A model generated the notes under the pieces. The model searched no databases, was not told the DNA's origin, and saw only the letters and a program-made list of their open reading frames with translations. The position numbers and the translations under genes were made by a program. Source: Cranoglanis bouderius (taxonomy: Eukaryota > Chordata > Actinopteri > Siluriformes > Cranoglanididae). Taken from it: DNA of 64,000 nucleotides. Below, in pieces: positions 48,782 to 59,364 of the stretch; position 1 is the first letter of the stretch, and each line of letters opens with the position of its first letter. The stretch spans positions 20,418,501 through 20,482,500 of the forward strand of contig CM042551.1 in assembly GCA_023630585.1 (NCBI GenBank), in the 5' to 3' direction.

Positions 48782-49596
48782 ATGGCCAAGTGTAAGGATC
48801 TGAGTGACTTTGACAAGAGCCAAATTGTGATGGCTAGACAACTGGGTCAAACCATCTCCAAAACGACAGGTCTTGTGGGGTGTTCCTGGTATGCAGTGGT
48901 ACCTACCAAAAGTGGTCCGGCAACAGGGTCATGGGTGCCCAAGGCTCACTGATGCACGTGGGGAGTAAAGGCTAGCTTGTCTGGTCCTATCCCACAGAAG
49001 AGCTGTAGCACAAACTGCTGAAAAAGTTAATGCTGGCTATGATAGAAAGGTGTCAGAACTCACAGTGCATCACAGCTTGCTGCGTATGAGGCTGCGTAGC
49101 TGCAGACCGGACAGAGTGCCCATGCTGACCCCTGTCTACTGCCGAAAGTGCCTACAATGGGCATGTGAGCATCAGAACTGCACCATGGAGCAATGGAAGA
49201 AGGTGGCCTGGTCTGATGAATCACGTTTTCTTTTACATCATGTGGACCGCCGGGTGTGTGTGCGTCGCTTACCTGGAGAAGAGATGGCACCAGGATGCAA
49301 GCTGGTGGAGGCAGTGTGATGTTCTGGGCAATGTTTTGCTGGGAAACCTTGGGTCACGTACCACCTACCTAAACATTGTCGCAGACCAAGTACATCCCTT
49401 CATGGCAACGGTATTCCTTAATGGCAGTGGCCCTTTTCAGCAGGATAATGCTCCCTTCCACACTGAAAAATTGTTCAGGAATGGTTTCAGGAACATGACA
49501 GAGTTCAAGGTGAATTCCCCAAGTCCAAATTCCCCAGATCTCAATCCGATCAAGCATCTGTGGGATGTTCTGGGCAAACAAGTCAGATCCATTTAG
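48782..49596 (+). pseudogene. Broken transposase of element H
   Basis: The ATG at 48782 (MAKCKDLSDFDKSQIVMARQ) begins the N-terminal frame, which soon shifts. The middle frame 49050-49319 includes VAWSDESRFLLHHVD with the first catalytic Asp. The C-terminal frame to 49596 includes FQQDNAPFHTEK (second Asp), and NPIKHLWD where the catalytic Glu is replaced by Lys. A stop at 49594-49596 cuts the protein after KQVRSI. Confidence 0.88.
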
Positions 49597-49641
49597 GCAC
49601 CACCTCGCGACTAACAGGATTATACTTCTCTCTCCCTTTGT

Positions 49642-49646
49642 ATTTA

Positions 49647-49700
<54 letters not shown>
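49642..49700. repeat. (ATT)n microsatellite
   Basis: About 18 TTA trinucleotides just beyond the truncated end of element H. Confidence 0.95.
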
Positions 49701-49702
<2 letters not shown>

Positions 49703-50767
49703 TTGTTGTTTGTTATTTTTATTATTATAATTACTTTTGTTCTTCTCTTCATGTTTATAATCCTGGGCAGATCTTGAGTGTTGTTGTATGTAGTTTTAGC
49801 TATCATTTGATGTTGTTTGTTACCTTCTTCCTGTTTTCTGCAAATAAAAATATTGATCATGAAAAAAGAAAAGAATTACTGGAATTAAATTATATTCATC
49901 CAAAGCAAAATATACAGCATAATTGAAAGTGAGGGCTCAAGCAGATCCTCTTACAACATCATATTTTCTAGAGAGGCTGCAATGGTGTAAAAAAATAATC
50001 CCCAGTTGACAGTAGTGTTAAAGTCTCATGAATGTCAACAATGACCAGCTGCAGTGTTAGTGTGGCACAGAGCGGAAAATGTTTAAGCAACCTCTAAAAA
50101 CAGGGTATCATTTCAGCATTTGCAGTGTTCACATCTTCATTTCTCACATCTGTATGGGTTGTTCAGGATATGACCCAGGAAAGAAGAAAAAGACTTAAAC
50201 AGGCATATAACAGGTCCTGAAGGAGAGATGTCATGTCAGTTTTGTTGGCCTTTGAGCTTAGTTGATGCTATCACCTTACAGATGTTACAGCACAAAGACA
50301 CCATAGATATCATCAGCCACAAGGTCACACACTGCTCACACCCTCTATAGCTGGGAAGGACATGCGAAAGCCTTCATATTCTAACCACTACATTTCATAA
50401 TATGTTTTGAATATGTGTCCAGCCTTACTAATAAGCTGTGTGTCGTTATTAATGAGCTTACTGAGCAGTCTTGATATTGATCATTTTATCTGTCACACTC
50501 ATTGAAGCACATTCATTAATAATATCTCACAGCCTACAGCTACACTATTGTGTGTGTTGTTTACACCATTGTTACCCTGCTCTTGACATTTTTGTGTAAC
50601 CGCTCTATTGTACTGACTTTGCACAGCTGAACGGCAGCTCTTTTTTCTGCTACCCAGCCTTCTATTATTTAACCAATCCTTTCCAGTCTTATAGTCTATG
50701 TATATTCTCTAATAGAACGTAGTCTCTAACAGTCAAAGATAATGAACATGACATGTACAATATAATT
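49701..50767. other. Intron sequence, no gene
   Basis: No recognised repeat family or coding region. Confidence 0.6.
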
Positions 50768-51212
50768 ATAAGTATATTGTACGGTGTATATTGTACAGTG
50801 TATACTGTATGGTGTATACTGTATGGTGCATATTGAATGGTGTATACTGTATGGTGTTTACTGTATGGTGTATACTGTATGGTGTATATTGAATGGTGTA
50901 TATTGTATGTTGTATATGGTATGGTGTATACTGTATGGTGTATAATTTATGGTGTATACTGTATGGTGTATATTGTACGGTGTTTACTGTATGGTGTATA
51001 CTGCATGGTGTATACTGTATGGTGTATATTGTACGGTGTATATTGTACGGTGTTTACTGTACGGTGTATACTGTATGGTGTATAATTTATGGTGTATATT
51101 GTATGGTGTATACTGTATGGTGTATACTGTATGGTGTATATTGTACGGTGTTTACTGTATGGTGTATAATTTATGGTGTATATTGTATGGTGTATACTGT
51201 ATGGTGTCTGTT
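50768..51212. repeat. Minisatellite, 14-bp unit
   Basis: About 31 tandem copies of GTATACTGTATGGT with variants (ATTGTACGGT, AATTTATGGT, TTTACTGTATGGT). The order of variants hints at higher-order blocks: the series GTATAATTTATGGT recurs near 50940, 51080 and 51166. All long frames over it are by-products of the repeat. Confidence 0.97.
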
Positions 51213-51500
51213 GTTCTCCTTCTCTCTGTTCTACCCCTTTTACCTTTTCTTCTCCTTCTCTCTGTTCTTCTCCTTCTCTCTGTTCTTCCTCTTCTCTCTG
51301 TTCCACTCCTTCTCTCTGTTCTTCTTCTCTCTGTTCTTCCTCTTCTCTCTGTTCTTCCTCTTCTCGCTGTTCTTCCTCTTCTCTCTGTTCTTCCTCTTCT
51401 CTCTGTTCTACTCCTTCTCTCTGTTTTACTCCTTCTATCTTTTCTTCTCCTTCTATTTTCTTCTCCTTTTCTCTTTTCTTCTCCTTCTCCCTTCACCTTC
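51213..51500. repeat. Pyrimidine-rich minisatellite (TCTCTGTTCTTCCTCT type)
   Basis: Around 18 imperfect copies of a 15-16 bp unit, TTCTCTCTGTTCTTCC, directly abutting the 14-bp array. One strand is almost pure pyrimidine over about 280 bp. Confidence 0.93.
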
Positions 51501-52335
51501 ATTTGAATAATTTTGGACACATACATGTGAAATCATTCATTTGACTGGTGAAAAAATGCCAGTTGTGTGACGTTGTTTACTAGATAACACAAGCTTGCCA
51601 AATGAGCAGTATAGTAATGTACCTTTTATTTGAAAATGTAATACAAAATTCTTGGCGTATTAAATTCAGACTACAGCAGTTGCTGTCTTATGGCCCAATA
51701 AATTGGGTGTAGTAACACAGTTGGTAGAGAAAATACAAGGAACATCTAACATGGGTTACAACCTAAACACAACACTGTACTTTGAGTAAATGTATGACTG
51801 AACAGTAAATCTTTTTCCATCATGATTTAGTCATAGTGAAGGTCCAGTTTAGAAAGTCTCCTATTAACCAACAGATGTATATAAAACCTGTTCCAGCTTT
51901 GATCTGCTGCCTACGCAGTAATGCCATGTTCTTCAGTGTGCTCTGAGTAGAAGTGCTTAATTCTGCTACATAATCATGTAACCACTTCATTTGTTGGCAC
52001 GTCGCTTGGTGTGTTCTGCTGCCATCTTTTTCTCCCAGTATATAAAAAATAAAAAATAATGAGCCAGTTGCATTCTCCCCTGGACTCAGACAGCACACAG
52101 CACAGCTAGGATCTGAAAATAAAGAACCTGCACTGCCAAGCATTGCCTCGGCCAGGTTCACCACTCAGGGGCTGCTATAAATACAACAGAAATTAATAAC
52201 TGAGAAACAAACACATCTGACAGAAAATAAACTAACAGGGAGAAAGTTTGAGCCCTAGTTGCCCAAATGACATCATGGACCTCCAGAATTTAATTGAAAT
52301 CTGTCACTACTTTTCCACTAGACTGATACACACAG

Positions 52336-52336
<1 letters not shown>

Positions 52337-52403
<67 letters not shown>
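52337..52403. repeat. (AC)n microsatellite
   Basis: About 33 AC dinucleotides. Confidence 0.97.
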
Positions 52404-52404
<1 letters not shown>

Positions 52405-53267
52405 AGTTACTTCTCAGAGTATAACCCCCCAACCCCCCATTCCCCCTTCCAACCTTCACATCTGGGAGGAACCATATGCTCCTCAGACTGCCCAAGGGCC
52501 TCAGCAGTTTTGTGTTCAGGACACAGTCAGAGTTTCCAACTCATTTCAGAGAAAAGTAGCTGAAGAACGTTCAAAACACCGCTAGAAGTCACCAGATGAT
52601 ATAGTAGACTAATTTGCATATTCAGTGTTTCAACATGATCACTGGCATATAAAATGACAAATTTAAGGTACATGATGAACTAACAAAAGACACTTAAAAT
52701 GGAAGAGAATAAAGTAGAATATAATAGAGTTTTATTAGAGCAGAAAATAACATCACAATATAAAATAATATATTATTTTAGAGAAAGAGGTCATATTTGG
52801 TCATGGCACCACAAACTAACCTTTTACACATTTACAAAATACTACATCTATCAAGAACACAGACAAAAAGAAGCAGTGATAGTCAGGAGCCGTGAATTAG
52901 ACATGAAGGAAATAGTTACTGACTGCCTCGGTCTGTTTTTATATCTAGGAAGACAGATTAAAACAAAGAACAAAGTTGCAGGTGGGACAAACATCAGTGA
53001 TTGGTCATTGGAAACAAATGTGATCAGGGATTAGTTGATGAGAACATAGGCTCGCACAAGCCTAACTCATCAGGCTTTACACACTGGTGGTGAGGAGAGC
53101 GAAGCTGCTCTTTACTGAGTACAGCACAGTCTGTAACGTCTGCTCAAAACGTCTCTGGATTTGTTGCTAGGCTCTTTTTTTCCTCAAATAAAGTCTCTAA
53201 AGAGGTCTAAGAAGTCAAAGAATTTAGCAGCAAAGTCTCTAAGTTGGCAACAATGGACACAGTGTTG

Positions 53268-53270
<3 letters not shown>

Positions 53271-53315
<45 letters not shown>
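53271..53315. repeat. (GA)n microsatellite
   Basis: About 22 GA dinucleotides. Confidence 0.97.
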
Positions 53316-53317
<2 letters not shown>

Positions 53318-53930
53318 ATTACTGCTGCTCTGATTGTTTCAGATTGGCTTAGATCAGACCTCCTGCTGATTGCACTGTGAGCAGACACACTCCTGAGGCT
53401 TTCATTTCCACCAGATCCCTAAAAACCATTCACCTCTAAAAAAAAAAAAAAAAAAAAAAAACCACCTTTGTTCAAGGCTATGATGATAATCCTTAATATA
53501 ATCTTAAGAAATGAAAGGATTTTTTGCCTTTTTGACTTTGCCTCGTGTGTCTCACAGGGTAGGACATGAGCCATGGATGTCAACATTGGGTAAGCAGATG
53601 TGTGAGAGGAGGCATCACTCTTGAGCAGTCTAAGCGTGGCTCCGGGCTGTAAGCAGCAGATGACATGCGAGGAGCACTGATCTCGACCTGCGTGTTACTC
53701 AGGCTCCTATACGCAGCTAACGCATTCAGCAACATCTTAGTTAATGGAGAAGATGGACAAAAATTTAAAAAATTTTAACCTGCACAATGGAAGTTCTCCC
53801 TCCACCCACCATGTGAGCGTAGAGGTGACGGTGCTGATTACCATCCACTGCTATGCAGCACCCTCCAGTCACACACCCACACATGTACACTCAAACTCTA
53901 ATGCTAAATACACGTTACATGTAAATGAAG

Positions 53931-53969
<39 letters not shown>

Positions 53970-54334
53970 TTGTACAGTTGCACAGCATGAGCAGAGCAAA
54001 GGTGTCAGCACTGGAGGCGAAAATTCTTCTTTTGCCTTATTTTGAATTTCACAATAGTGCGATAGAACAAGACATAATATACTAGAAAATGTATCTCCAA
54101 TAAGTTAAAGAGATATGACATAAATCTGGCACCTGAAATGTGTTCCAACTTCTCGTATACTTCAAAGTTTATGACTCGGTTTCATTCAGAAAAGTGCATT
54201 TCTGTAAATTTTGTATAACTATATATACAACATTCAATTAAACCAATAGATTCAATTTGTATAGATATCAATTAATCATCTCTGTGCAAGGACCGGCTAT
54301 TAATCTCATCTACTCGTCATACAGAAAACGTTTC

Positions 54335-54708
54335 TTTAATCAGTCCCTCCAGGATTTTTGCGATTTTGCAATCACAGAAATTAACGCAAAATCAAGCAAA
54401 CTCCACAATATTCGGAGGAGCTTGCAATTTTTTTCAAAATTACAGCAGATGTTTCACAGATTTGGGTCAAGACGTGTCGTGCCTTCATCGCAACACACAT
54501 TTAGTCAAAGCTCCCTTCCATTCATGTGCGTCAAACATGAGTACAGCTAAATGGTCTCATTTAGAAACAAACACCAATTCAAGTAGTTTTCCGTAAAAAA
54601 AACTCCCCAAGTTTCATCGCAAATTTTGAAAGAAGCCACAGCAAAATCAAGCATTTTTCGCAACATTCACAAAAAAACTCTTCAAAATCCTGTACGGACT
54701 GATTAATT
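54335..54708. mobile_element. MITE-like DNA transposon with CAGTCC ends, copy 2 (opposite orientation to copy 1)
   Basis: Starts CAGTCCCTCCAGGATTTTTG and ends CAAAATCCTGTACGGACTG. The interior matches copy 1 at 8624 in reverse complement (for example AACGCAAAATCAAGCAA and CACCAATTCAAGTAGTT). It has no coding region. Confidence 0.75.
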
Positions 54709-54894
54709 GAAAAGAAAAAAGAAAAAAAGAACCTAATCTCATTAAAAAATTTCAATCAACTTTTTTTTTTTTTTTTTAAATACTTTTATGTAAGTAAAGC
54801 CAAGGTACAAATGTAAACCTTACAGCTAACCCTAACCTTTGTAACTGTTCATAGATATTGTTTATAACTGCTTATAGTCTATTGAGTATATCAT

Positions 54895-54975
54895 ATTCTA
54901 TTATTTATTAGTATTATTATTTATTATTATTATATTATGTTATATTATATTATATTATATTATATTATATTATTT
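54895..54975. repeat. (TTATA)n AT-rich tract
   Basis: TATTATATTATATTATATTA-type repeat ending at the left end of the next element. Confidence 0.9.
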
Positions 54976-54976
54976 A

Positions 54977-55422
54977 GAGTACTGTGCAAAAGTTTTAGAC
55001 ACATGCAAAGAAATGTTGTAGAGCAAAGATGACTTCAAAATAATGAAATTAAATGTTTCTACATTAAAAAAAAAAATACAGTAAAGAGCAGTAAACAGTA
55101 GTAAATGAAACAAAGTCAATATTTGGTGTGACAAAAAAATAAAAATAGTAGTCTCCGCTACAATTAGTGCAGTTTTATAAGGAAATGAGCTGGTAAGTTT
55201 TATTGAGCATCTTCCAGAACCAGACACAGTTCTTCTGGACACTTTGACTTTTGCACTCGCTTCTTATTTTTGCAGCGAAACCCAGCAGCTTTTTTTCTGT
55301 AACATTTAATTTTGTGCTAGAAAACTAATGTTTGGGAATCTAAAATGTTTTTGTACTGACTTGATAATGTAGAAGTCATAAAATAAAAAAATCTATAACA
55401 AAGTTTGTACTAAAAACAATAT
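54977..55422 (-). mobile_element. Non-autonomous Tc1-like element, CAGTACTGTGCAAAAG family, copy 3, truncated
   Basis: Begins AGTACTGTGCAAAAGTTTTA and runs opposite to copies 1 and 2 (AGTTCTTCTGGACACTTTGA is shared in reverse). It fades out near 55422 before its second terminus. The minus-strand peptide SRRTVSGSGRCSIKLTSSF is common to all three copies. Confidence 0.85.
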
Positions 55423-55429
55423 GTGTGGG

Positions 55430-56151
55430 GAATATAAGAATTCTAAATTTAACTTAAGTTAAATAAATGGACACAAATTTTTACTAGTGAGTTAAAAATT
55501 GAGTACAAATACTTTCACCTAAGTAAGATTGTTTTCGTAGTCTCCTGTTTCATTTATTACTGTTAAGAAAATCACAATTCCTGAATGATTAGATTGTTTA
55601 GCTTTCAGCTCACCACAGACACCTCCATGTTCATAGCTAGCCAGCTAACTGTATTGAGTGATGTAAATGTTCCTCCTGAACACACTGAACTGTAGAGTCA
55701 GTGTTAAAGATTTAACAAGTGAAGATGTCTGTATGTTGATTGATCTAAAGTAAATGTTGTATACACAGTATAAAGGTAAGATGTGCTGCTGTGTTTACTG
55801 TTCGTGCTGTGAGCAACCATGTTGATTTGACGTCACTTGCTGAACTCTGGGTTGAGGAGACCGCCCCGAGCTCCCGAGTAGGAATTACAAGTTGAGGAGG
55901 CATTTTCTCTTTTCTCATTGGAGGTCGACAGTTAGTCGAATGCAGCTTATAAGCCGGGCTACCAATCCAGAGATAATTGGTGGACAGTGCTTCTTGGTTA
56001 GTCGGTAAACCCTCTGAAGGCACACTCACCCCGATTTCACACAGTTATGATACCTTTTAAGTGAATGCACACACATACACACCATATGGGTGTGCAGCGA
56101 CTTGAGCAAAGCAGCTACTGACATAACATTCTGCTTGTCGCGGCACACACA

Positions 56152-56201
<50 letters not shown>

Positions 56202-57635
56202 TCTCTTCCTTCGTTGTGCTGCCCACAGTAAGAGCAGGGCAGGTACTGTGGAGTCACCACGACTGCACTAATGCCTGAACTGGCTGTAAGTGTGGCCTGC
56301 AGCCTGGAATACAAATCAGTATCCTGATTCCAGCGAGCCGGAGTTGGACACACTCCCATGAGCCGGCTGTGTGTGCCGTCTGTGCCTGGGCACAACCTGG
56401 TAGGAAAGAAGCCAGACTCCAGGCACTCCGCCTCCCCATGGCCTCTTACTGTGCTACTTTATTGCTGTTCTACTTTATTACTGTATTACTGTATTACTCC
56501 CCCTCTTTGCCTACAGCAGGAGCGGGTGTGTCAGTGGAGATGTACAGTATCTCGCACCGCACACCAGCAACACACAAATGCAGGACACTACACCCACACT
56601 CATTCCTTTAAGAGAACAAGGGCACATACATAAACGCTATATAGAGGTGATGCTTAAATAAGCATGGCATAGAAATGTACAAGGACGTCTGGATAATCAC
56701 ATGCCGAAAGAATATGAAAAGGGGTGAGAGCTGAAGTTGTAGATAATACAGCAGAATACGAACCATTGGTAAGTGGTGGATACACAAAGAGACATGTGTT
56801 AACGACCTGGCAATCGATTTTGAATGATAATGTGAAAGACTGCATGATAATATTTTGGACGAATGATAGCAAATGTAACATCCATCACTCTGATCTGTTT
56901 TATCAGATTAGGATCATACAGTTGATTAAACATGTTAGGATCAGAGATTAATGTAGCTAAACCTTTATGTGTCAGACAGCTTGAGTGTAGACGTGGATTT
57001 GATTCCAAAAATGATCTTTTTTACAGAATTATTATTCTGTAATTTCTGTGATTATTTACAGAAAGTCCTCTAAAGGACAGGTTGTAAAACTTATCATGTG
57101 AGATTCAGACCACTGCATTTAGACTCACTTTAGATTCGCTTGGGTTGGTCAGTGACATGCGATTCATCAACGAGTCGATTATTTTTTAATCATTTGAATT
57201 CACTCGTTTAAGTGAGCCGATGGAAACGATTCCCAAGCAAGAAAGAATCTCTGGGTTGTTGTTGTTTTTTTTTTTTTTCTTCTTCTACATATAAAACAAC
57301 CCTGATCTGTGTTCAGATAAAGCTTCCTTTCTAGTAACTGCATAAATAAGGGCAACATCAACATTAAATCCTGTATATTTAGTCCAGAGTTCTTTAGTGT
57401 CTCCACATATTTCCAGACAAATAATGAATCAAACGAATTGATTCACTTAAACCGACACTTCGAAAGAGTCGACTATGTAAAGCTGAATCTTTAGTGTTGC
57501 GCTCGGAGTGCATCACCGTTCCGGCCCGTTACGCGTAACGCATCACTGGAGAGCCCACGCGCCCCGCTTGATAAATCTAAAGCACTCATTGTTTAACCCT
57601 TAACACACAAACACGTGACCAGTGTCTTGCCTTAC
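55430..57635. other. 5' part of the first intron, no gene
   Basis: (AC)n at 56144-56198 creates a His/Thr frame on one strand and a Cys/Val frame on the other. Otherwise there is no recognised feature. The sequence becomes more CpG-rich from about 57490 towards exon 1. Confidence 0.6.
56144..56198. repeat. (AC)n microsatellite
   Basis: About 26 AC dinucleotides with one AT interruption. Confidence 0.96.
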
Positions 57636-57928
57636 CGTTTGTTCCCAGCACAGTTCCCGGTGGATGTGCTTGTAGTACCCTGGAAGGAGGATGGCCAGGA
57701 CATGCGGGATTTCTTCAGACCGGGCCGGTCGCTCGTGTCCATGGCGTCGGCGCGCTCCATGTGCGGGTGGTGATGGCGGTCGGTGTCGGAGTAGCCGCGG
57801 TGTTTGATCCGGATCGGAGTCCGCGGTTGTCTCCAGAGGTGCTGAGGAGGCTTCAGGGTCGCCTGTCCTTCCCGAGGCACCGGCAGCGAGAGGGACAGGC
57901 TCTTCTTAGAGCACGGTGGCACTTCCAT
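57636..57928 (-). CDS. pde4a: pde4a coding exon 1, PDE4A4/5-type long-isoform N-terminus
   Basis: The ATG at 57928 opens a 97-codon frame plus two bases, ending at donor GTAAGG (57635). The start is chosen because the peptide begins MEVPPCSKKSLSLSLPVPRE, matching the human PDE4A4 start region (SLSLSLPGPREGQATLKPP). In-frame codons upstream of it do not look like PDE4A. Downstream motifs are PQHLWRQPRTPIRIKHRGYS, a His-rich stretch, ERADAMDTSDRPGLKKSRMS and WPSSF, ending in NK plus a split Arg. In mammals this segment directs localisation and SH3-partner binding of the long form. A histidine run (HHHPH) replaces the Glu/Arg-rich human stretch. The exon is GC-rich compared with the surrounding intron, as expected next to a promoter. 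Confidence 0.95.
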
Positions 57929-58628
57929 TATAGTGCAAATCAAAAAGCAGAACTGTTCAGATAAACGTCTGTAGGAAATCAATCCTTTATGACTATATAT
58001 ACTCCTAAGTCAAAAAAAAAAAATAAGACCGGTTTCGGTCCATAGCTGCTGGCTCTTCTCCATGTGCGGCAGTGAAATGTTAAGTAACTAAAGTCCAAGG
58101 CAGTTAGGATAATATTATGTGCTTTATCTTTCTTTTTTTTTCTTCAAAACAACGAGACAGTATCACATAATAACAGACAAAGTTAAATAAATGCTGAAAC
58201 TGATCACAGTGTGCGGACAACAGGTGAAGGCGCTCTGTTATCCTGACTCCTGAACATGTGGAAGGTTGGGAAATTCAGAACTTGCGGTTCGGGAAAACCT
58301 TTCCACACGCGTCCGAGCAAGAAGACGTTCATCACGCATACACACACGCACACCCACACATTCACACACACGATATCTCCGCCCACGTTTGTCTCCTGGC
58401 GCGACGAATCGTCGAACCGTCGAATTCGTCCGTTTTTATTTATTGCTTTTTTAATTTTTATGTTTTTTTTTATTTTTTTTTATTGCAGAGTCGCAGTCAG
58501 AGCGCTCGCGCTGCTCCGCGTGCTGTGTGCCGGTCCTTTATTGCTGCTGCTGCTGCTGACAGCACATGTCTGTCAGAAAAGGGTCGCTCCAAATCACTCC
58601 AAGTGGAGCCATGAAAAATATTTTAAAA

Positions 58629-58708
<80 letters not shown>

Positions 58709-58870
58709 TCTGCGCTGAGGGAAAGATAAGCGGAGATTAAAACTGGCGCGCGCCCTCCGCATGTTCTCCGTCCACCTCCATGTGAAAGCTCCGCGCGCGC
58801 AGGTTCATGTCATGAGCAGCTCGAGATGTTTTGCCCGGAGAGCAGCGCGCGTGGGATGTTCCCGAGATCC
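57929..58870 (-). promoter_or_regulatory. pde4a: Putative long-isoform promoter / 5' UTR region of pde4a
   Basis: This is the region upstream of the long-form start codon. It has CpG-bearing clusters around 58300-58330, 58395-58435, 58495-58530 and especially 58740-58860, where GCGCGC occurs repeatedly. I see no obvious TATA box. A transcription start cannot be placed from sequence alone, and the upstream CpG cluster could be a separate first exon or a neighbouring promoter. Confidence 0.4.
58629..58706. repeat. (ACT)n(AAT)n compound microsatellite
   Basis: About 10 ACT units followed by about 15 AAT units, inside the putative promoter region. Confidence 0.96.
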
Positions 58871-59019
58871 ATGAACGCCTTTCTCTCTGTGGGTTTGTTT
58901 CTTGATTTTAAGCTTTTTAAAAAAACATCGCTTCCGTTAAATGAATCATGATCCGAGATCCCGCAGTTATCAGTTATTTTACGCCTCGTGTTCTTACTAA
59001 TGTCGCTCAGGCTTCAGTC

Positions 59020-59028
<9 letters not shown>

Positions 59029-59055
<27 letters not shown>

Positions 59056-59130
59056 GTGTGTGTGTGTGTGTGCGTGCGTGTGTGTGTGTGTGTGTGTGTG
59101 CGTGCGTGCGTGTGTGTGTGTCTCCGCCTA
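59029..59130. repeat. (CT)n(GT)n compound microsatellite
   Basis: A CT run to about 59051 followed by GT/GC-GT repeats to about 59120. The Cys/Val/Ser frames across it are artefacts. Confidence 0.93.
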
Positions 59131-59364
59131 CTTTACTGAAATTGAGCGTGTATTAGGACGTGCTATCGACGCAGTTTTGATATCTCGGGGTTAGGATGAA
59201 ATCCACTCTCGGATGTGCTGTGTTTTTCTCCCCGGTGTGAACTCGTCTGTTTAGTGGAGATTATGAGTGATTATAGTGATTCATTCAGCACTTGGAGCCT
59301 GAAGCCTCAGAGATGCATTGCTAAAACAGATGTTGTACAGATCTCAAATAACTACAGCGGTGCC

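Larger units (their letters stand above)
47050..49618 (+). mobile_element. Tc1 element H (outer), split by element I, right end missing
   Basis: The left end CACCCATCAGCCATAACATT follows TA at 47048-47049. The element is interrupted at GGGTGGGATA (47140) by element I and resumes at 48723 with TATTAGGCAGCAAGTGAACA. The family sequence continues to about 49618, where it stops before the expected right terminus. That terminus type (reverse complement) is seen alone at 9992-10075. Without the insert about 990 bp remain. Confidence 0.92.
51501..54334. other. Intron sequence with microsatellites, no gene
   Basis: Holds (AC)n at 52337-52403, (GA)n at 53271-53315, poly-A at about 53438-53460 and (AC)n at about 53932-53965. 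No gene or transposon was recognised. Confidence 0.6.
53..57928 (-). other. pde4a: pde4a gene span, 5' part (cAMP phosphodiesterase 4A)
   Basis: Nine minus-strand exons, eight of the long isoform and one alternative first exon, make up the regulatory half of a PDE4A gene. PDE4 enzymes hydrolyse cAMP to AMP. The N-terminal UCR1 and UCR2 modules control the catalytic domain, which is not in this window. Spliced in order (57928-57636, 15152-14967, 14646-14610, 14508-14438, 13278-13229, 8392-8280, 1923-1830, 216-53), the exons give one frame of about 336 residues that aligns along its length with vertebrate PDE4A. The N-terminal block (QATLKPPQHLWRQPRTPIRI, then AMDTSDRPGL) is that of PDE4A4/5 rather than PDE4B, C or D. 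The first intron is 42.5 kb, which is typical for PDE4 genes with several promoters. Confidence 0.96.

Noticed and set aside
50768..51500. CRISPR-like array
   Set aside because: Units are contiguous 14-16 bp tandem copies without unique spacers, in vertebrate DNA.
50893..51510. 205-codon open frame (and others on both strands)
   Set aside because: It lies wholly over the 14-bp and pyrimidine minisatellites; the peptide merely cycles with the repeat.
58256..58729. 157-codon open frame in the promoter region
   Set aside because: Runs through CA repeats, poly-T and the ACT/AAT microsatellite; three overlapping frames are open, so it is compositional.
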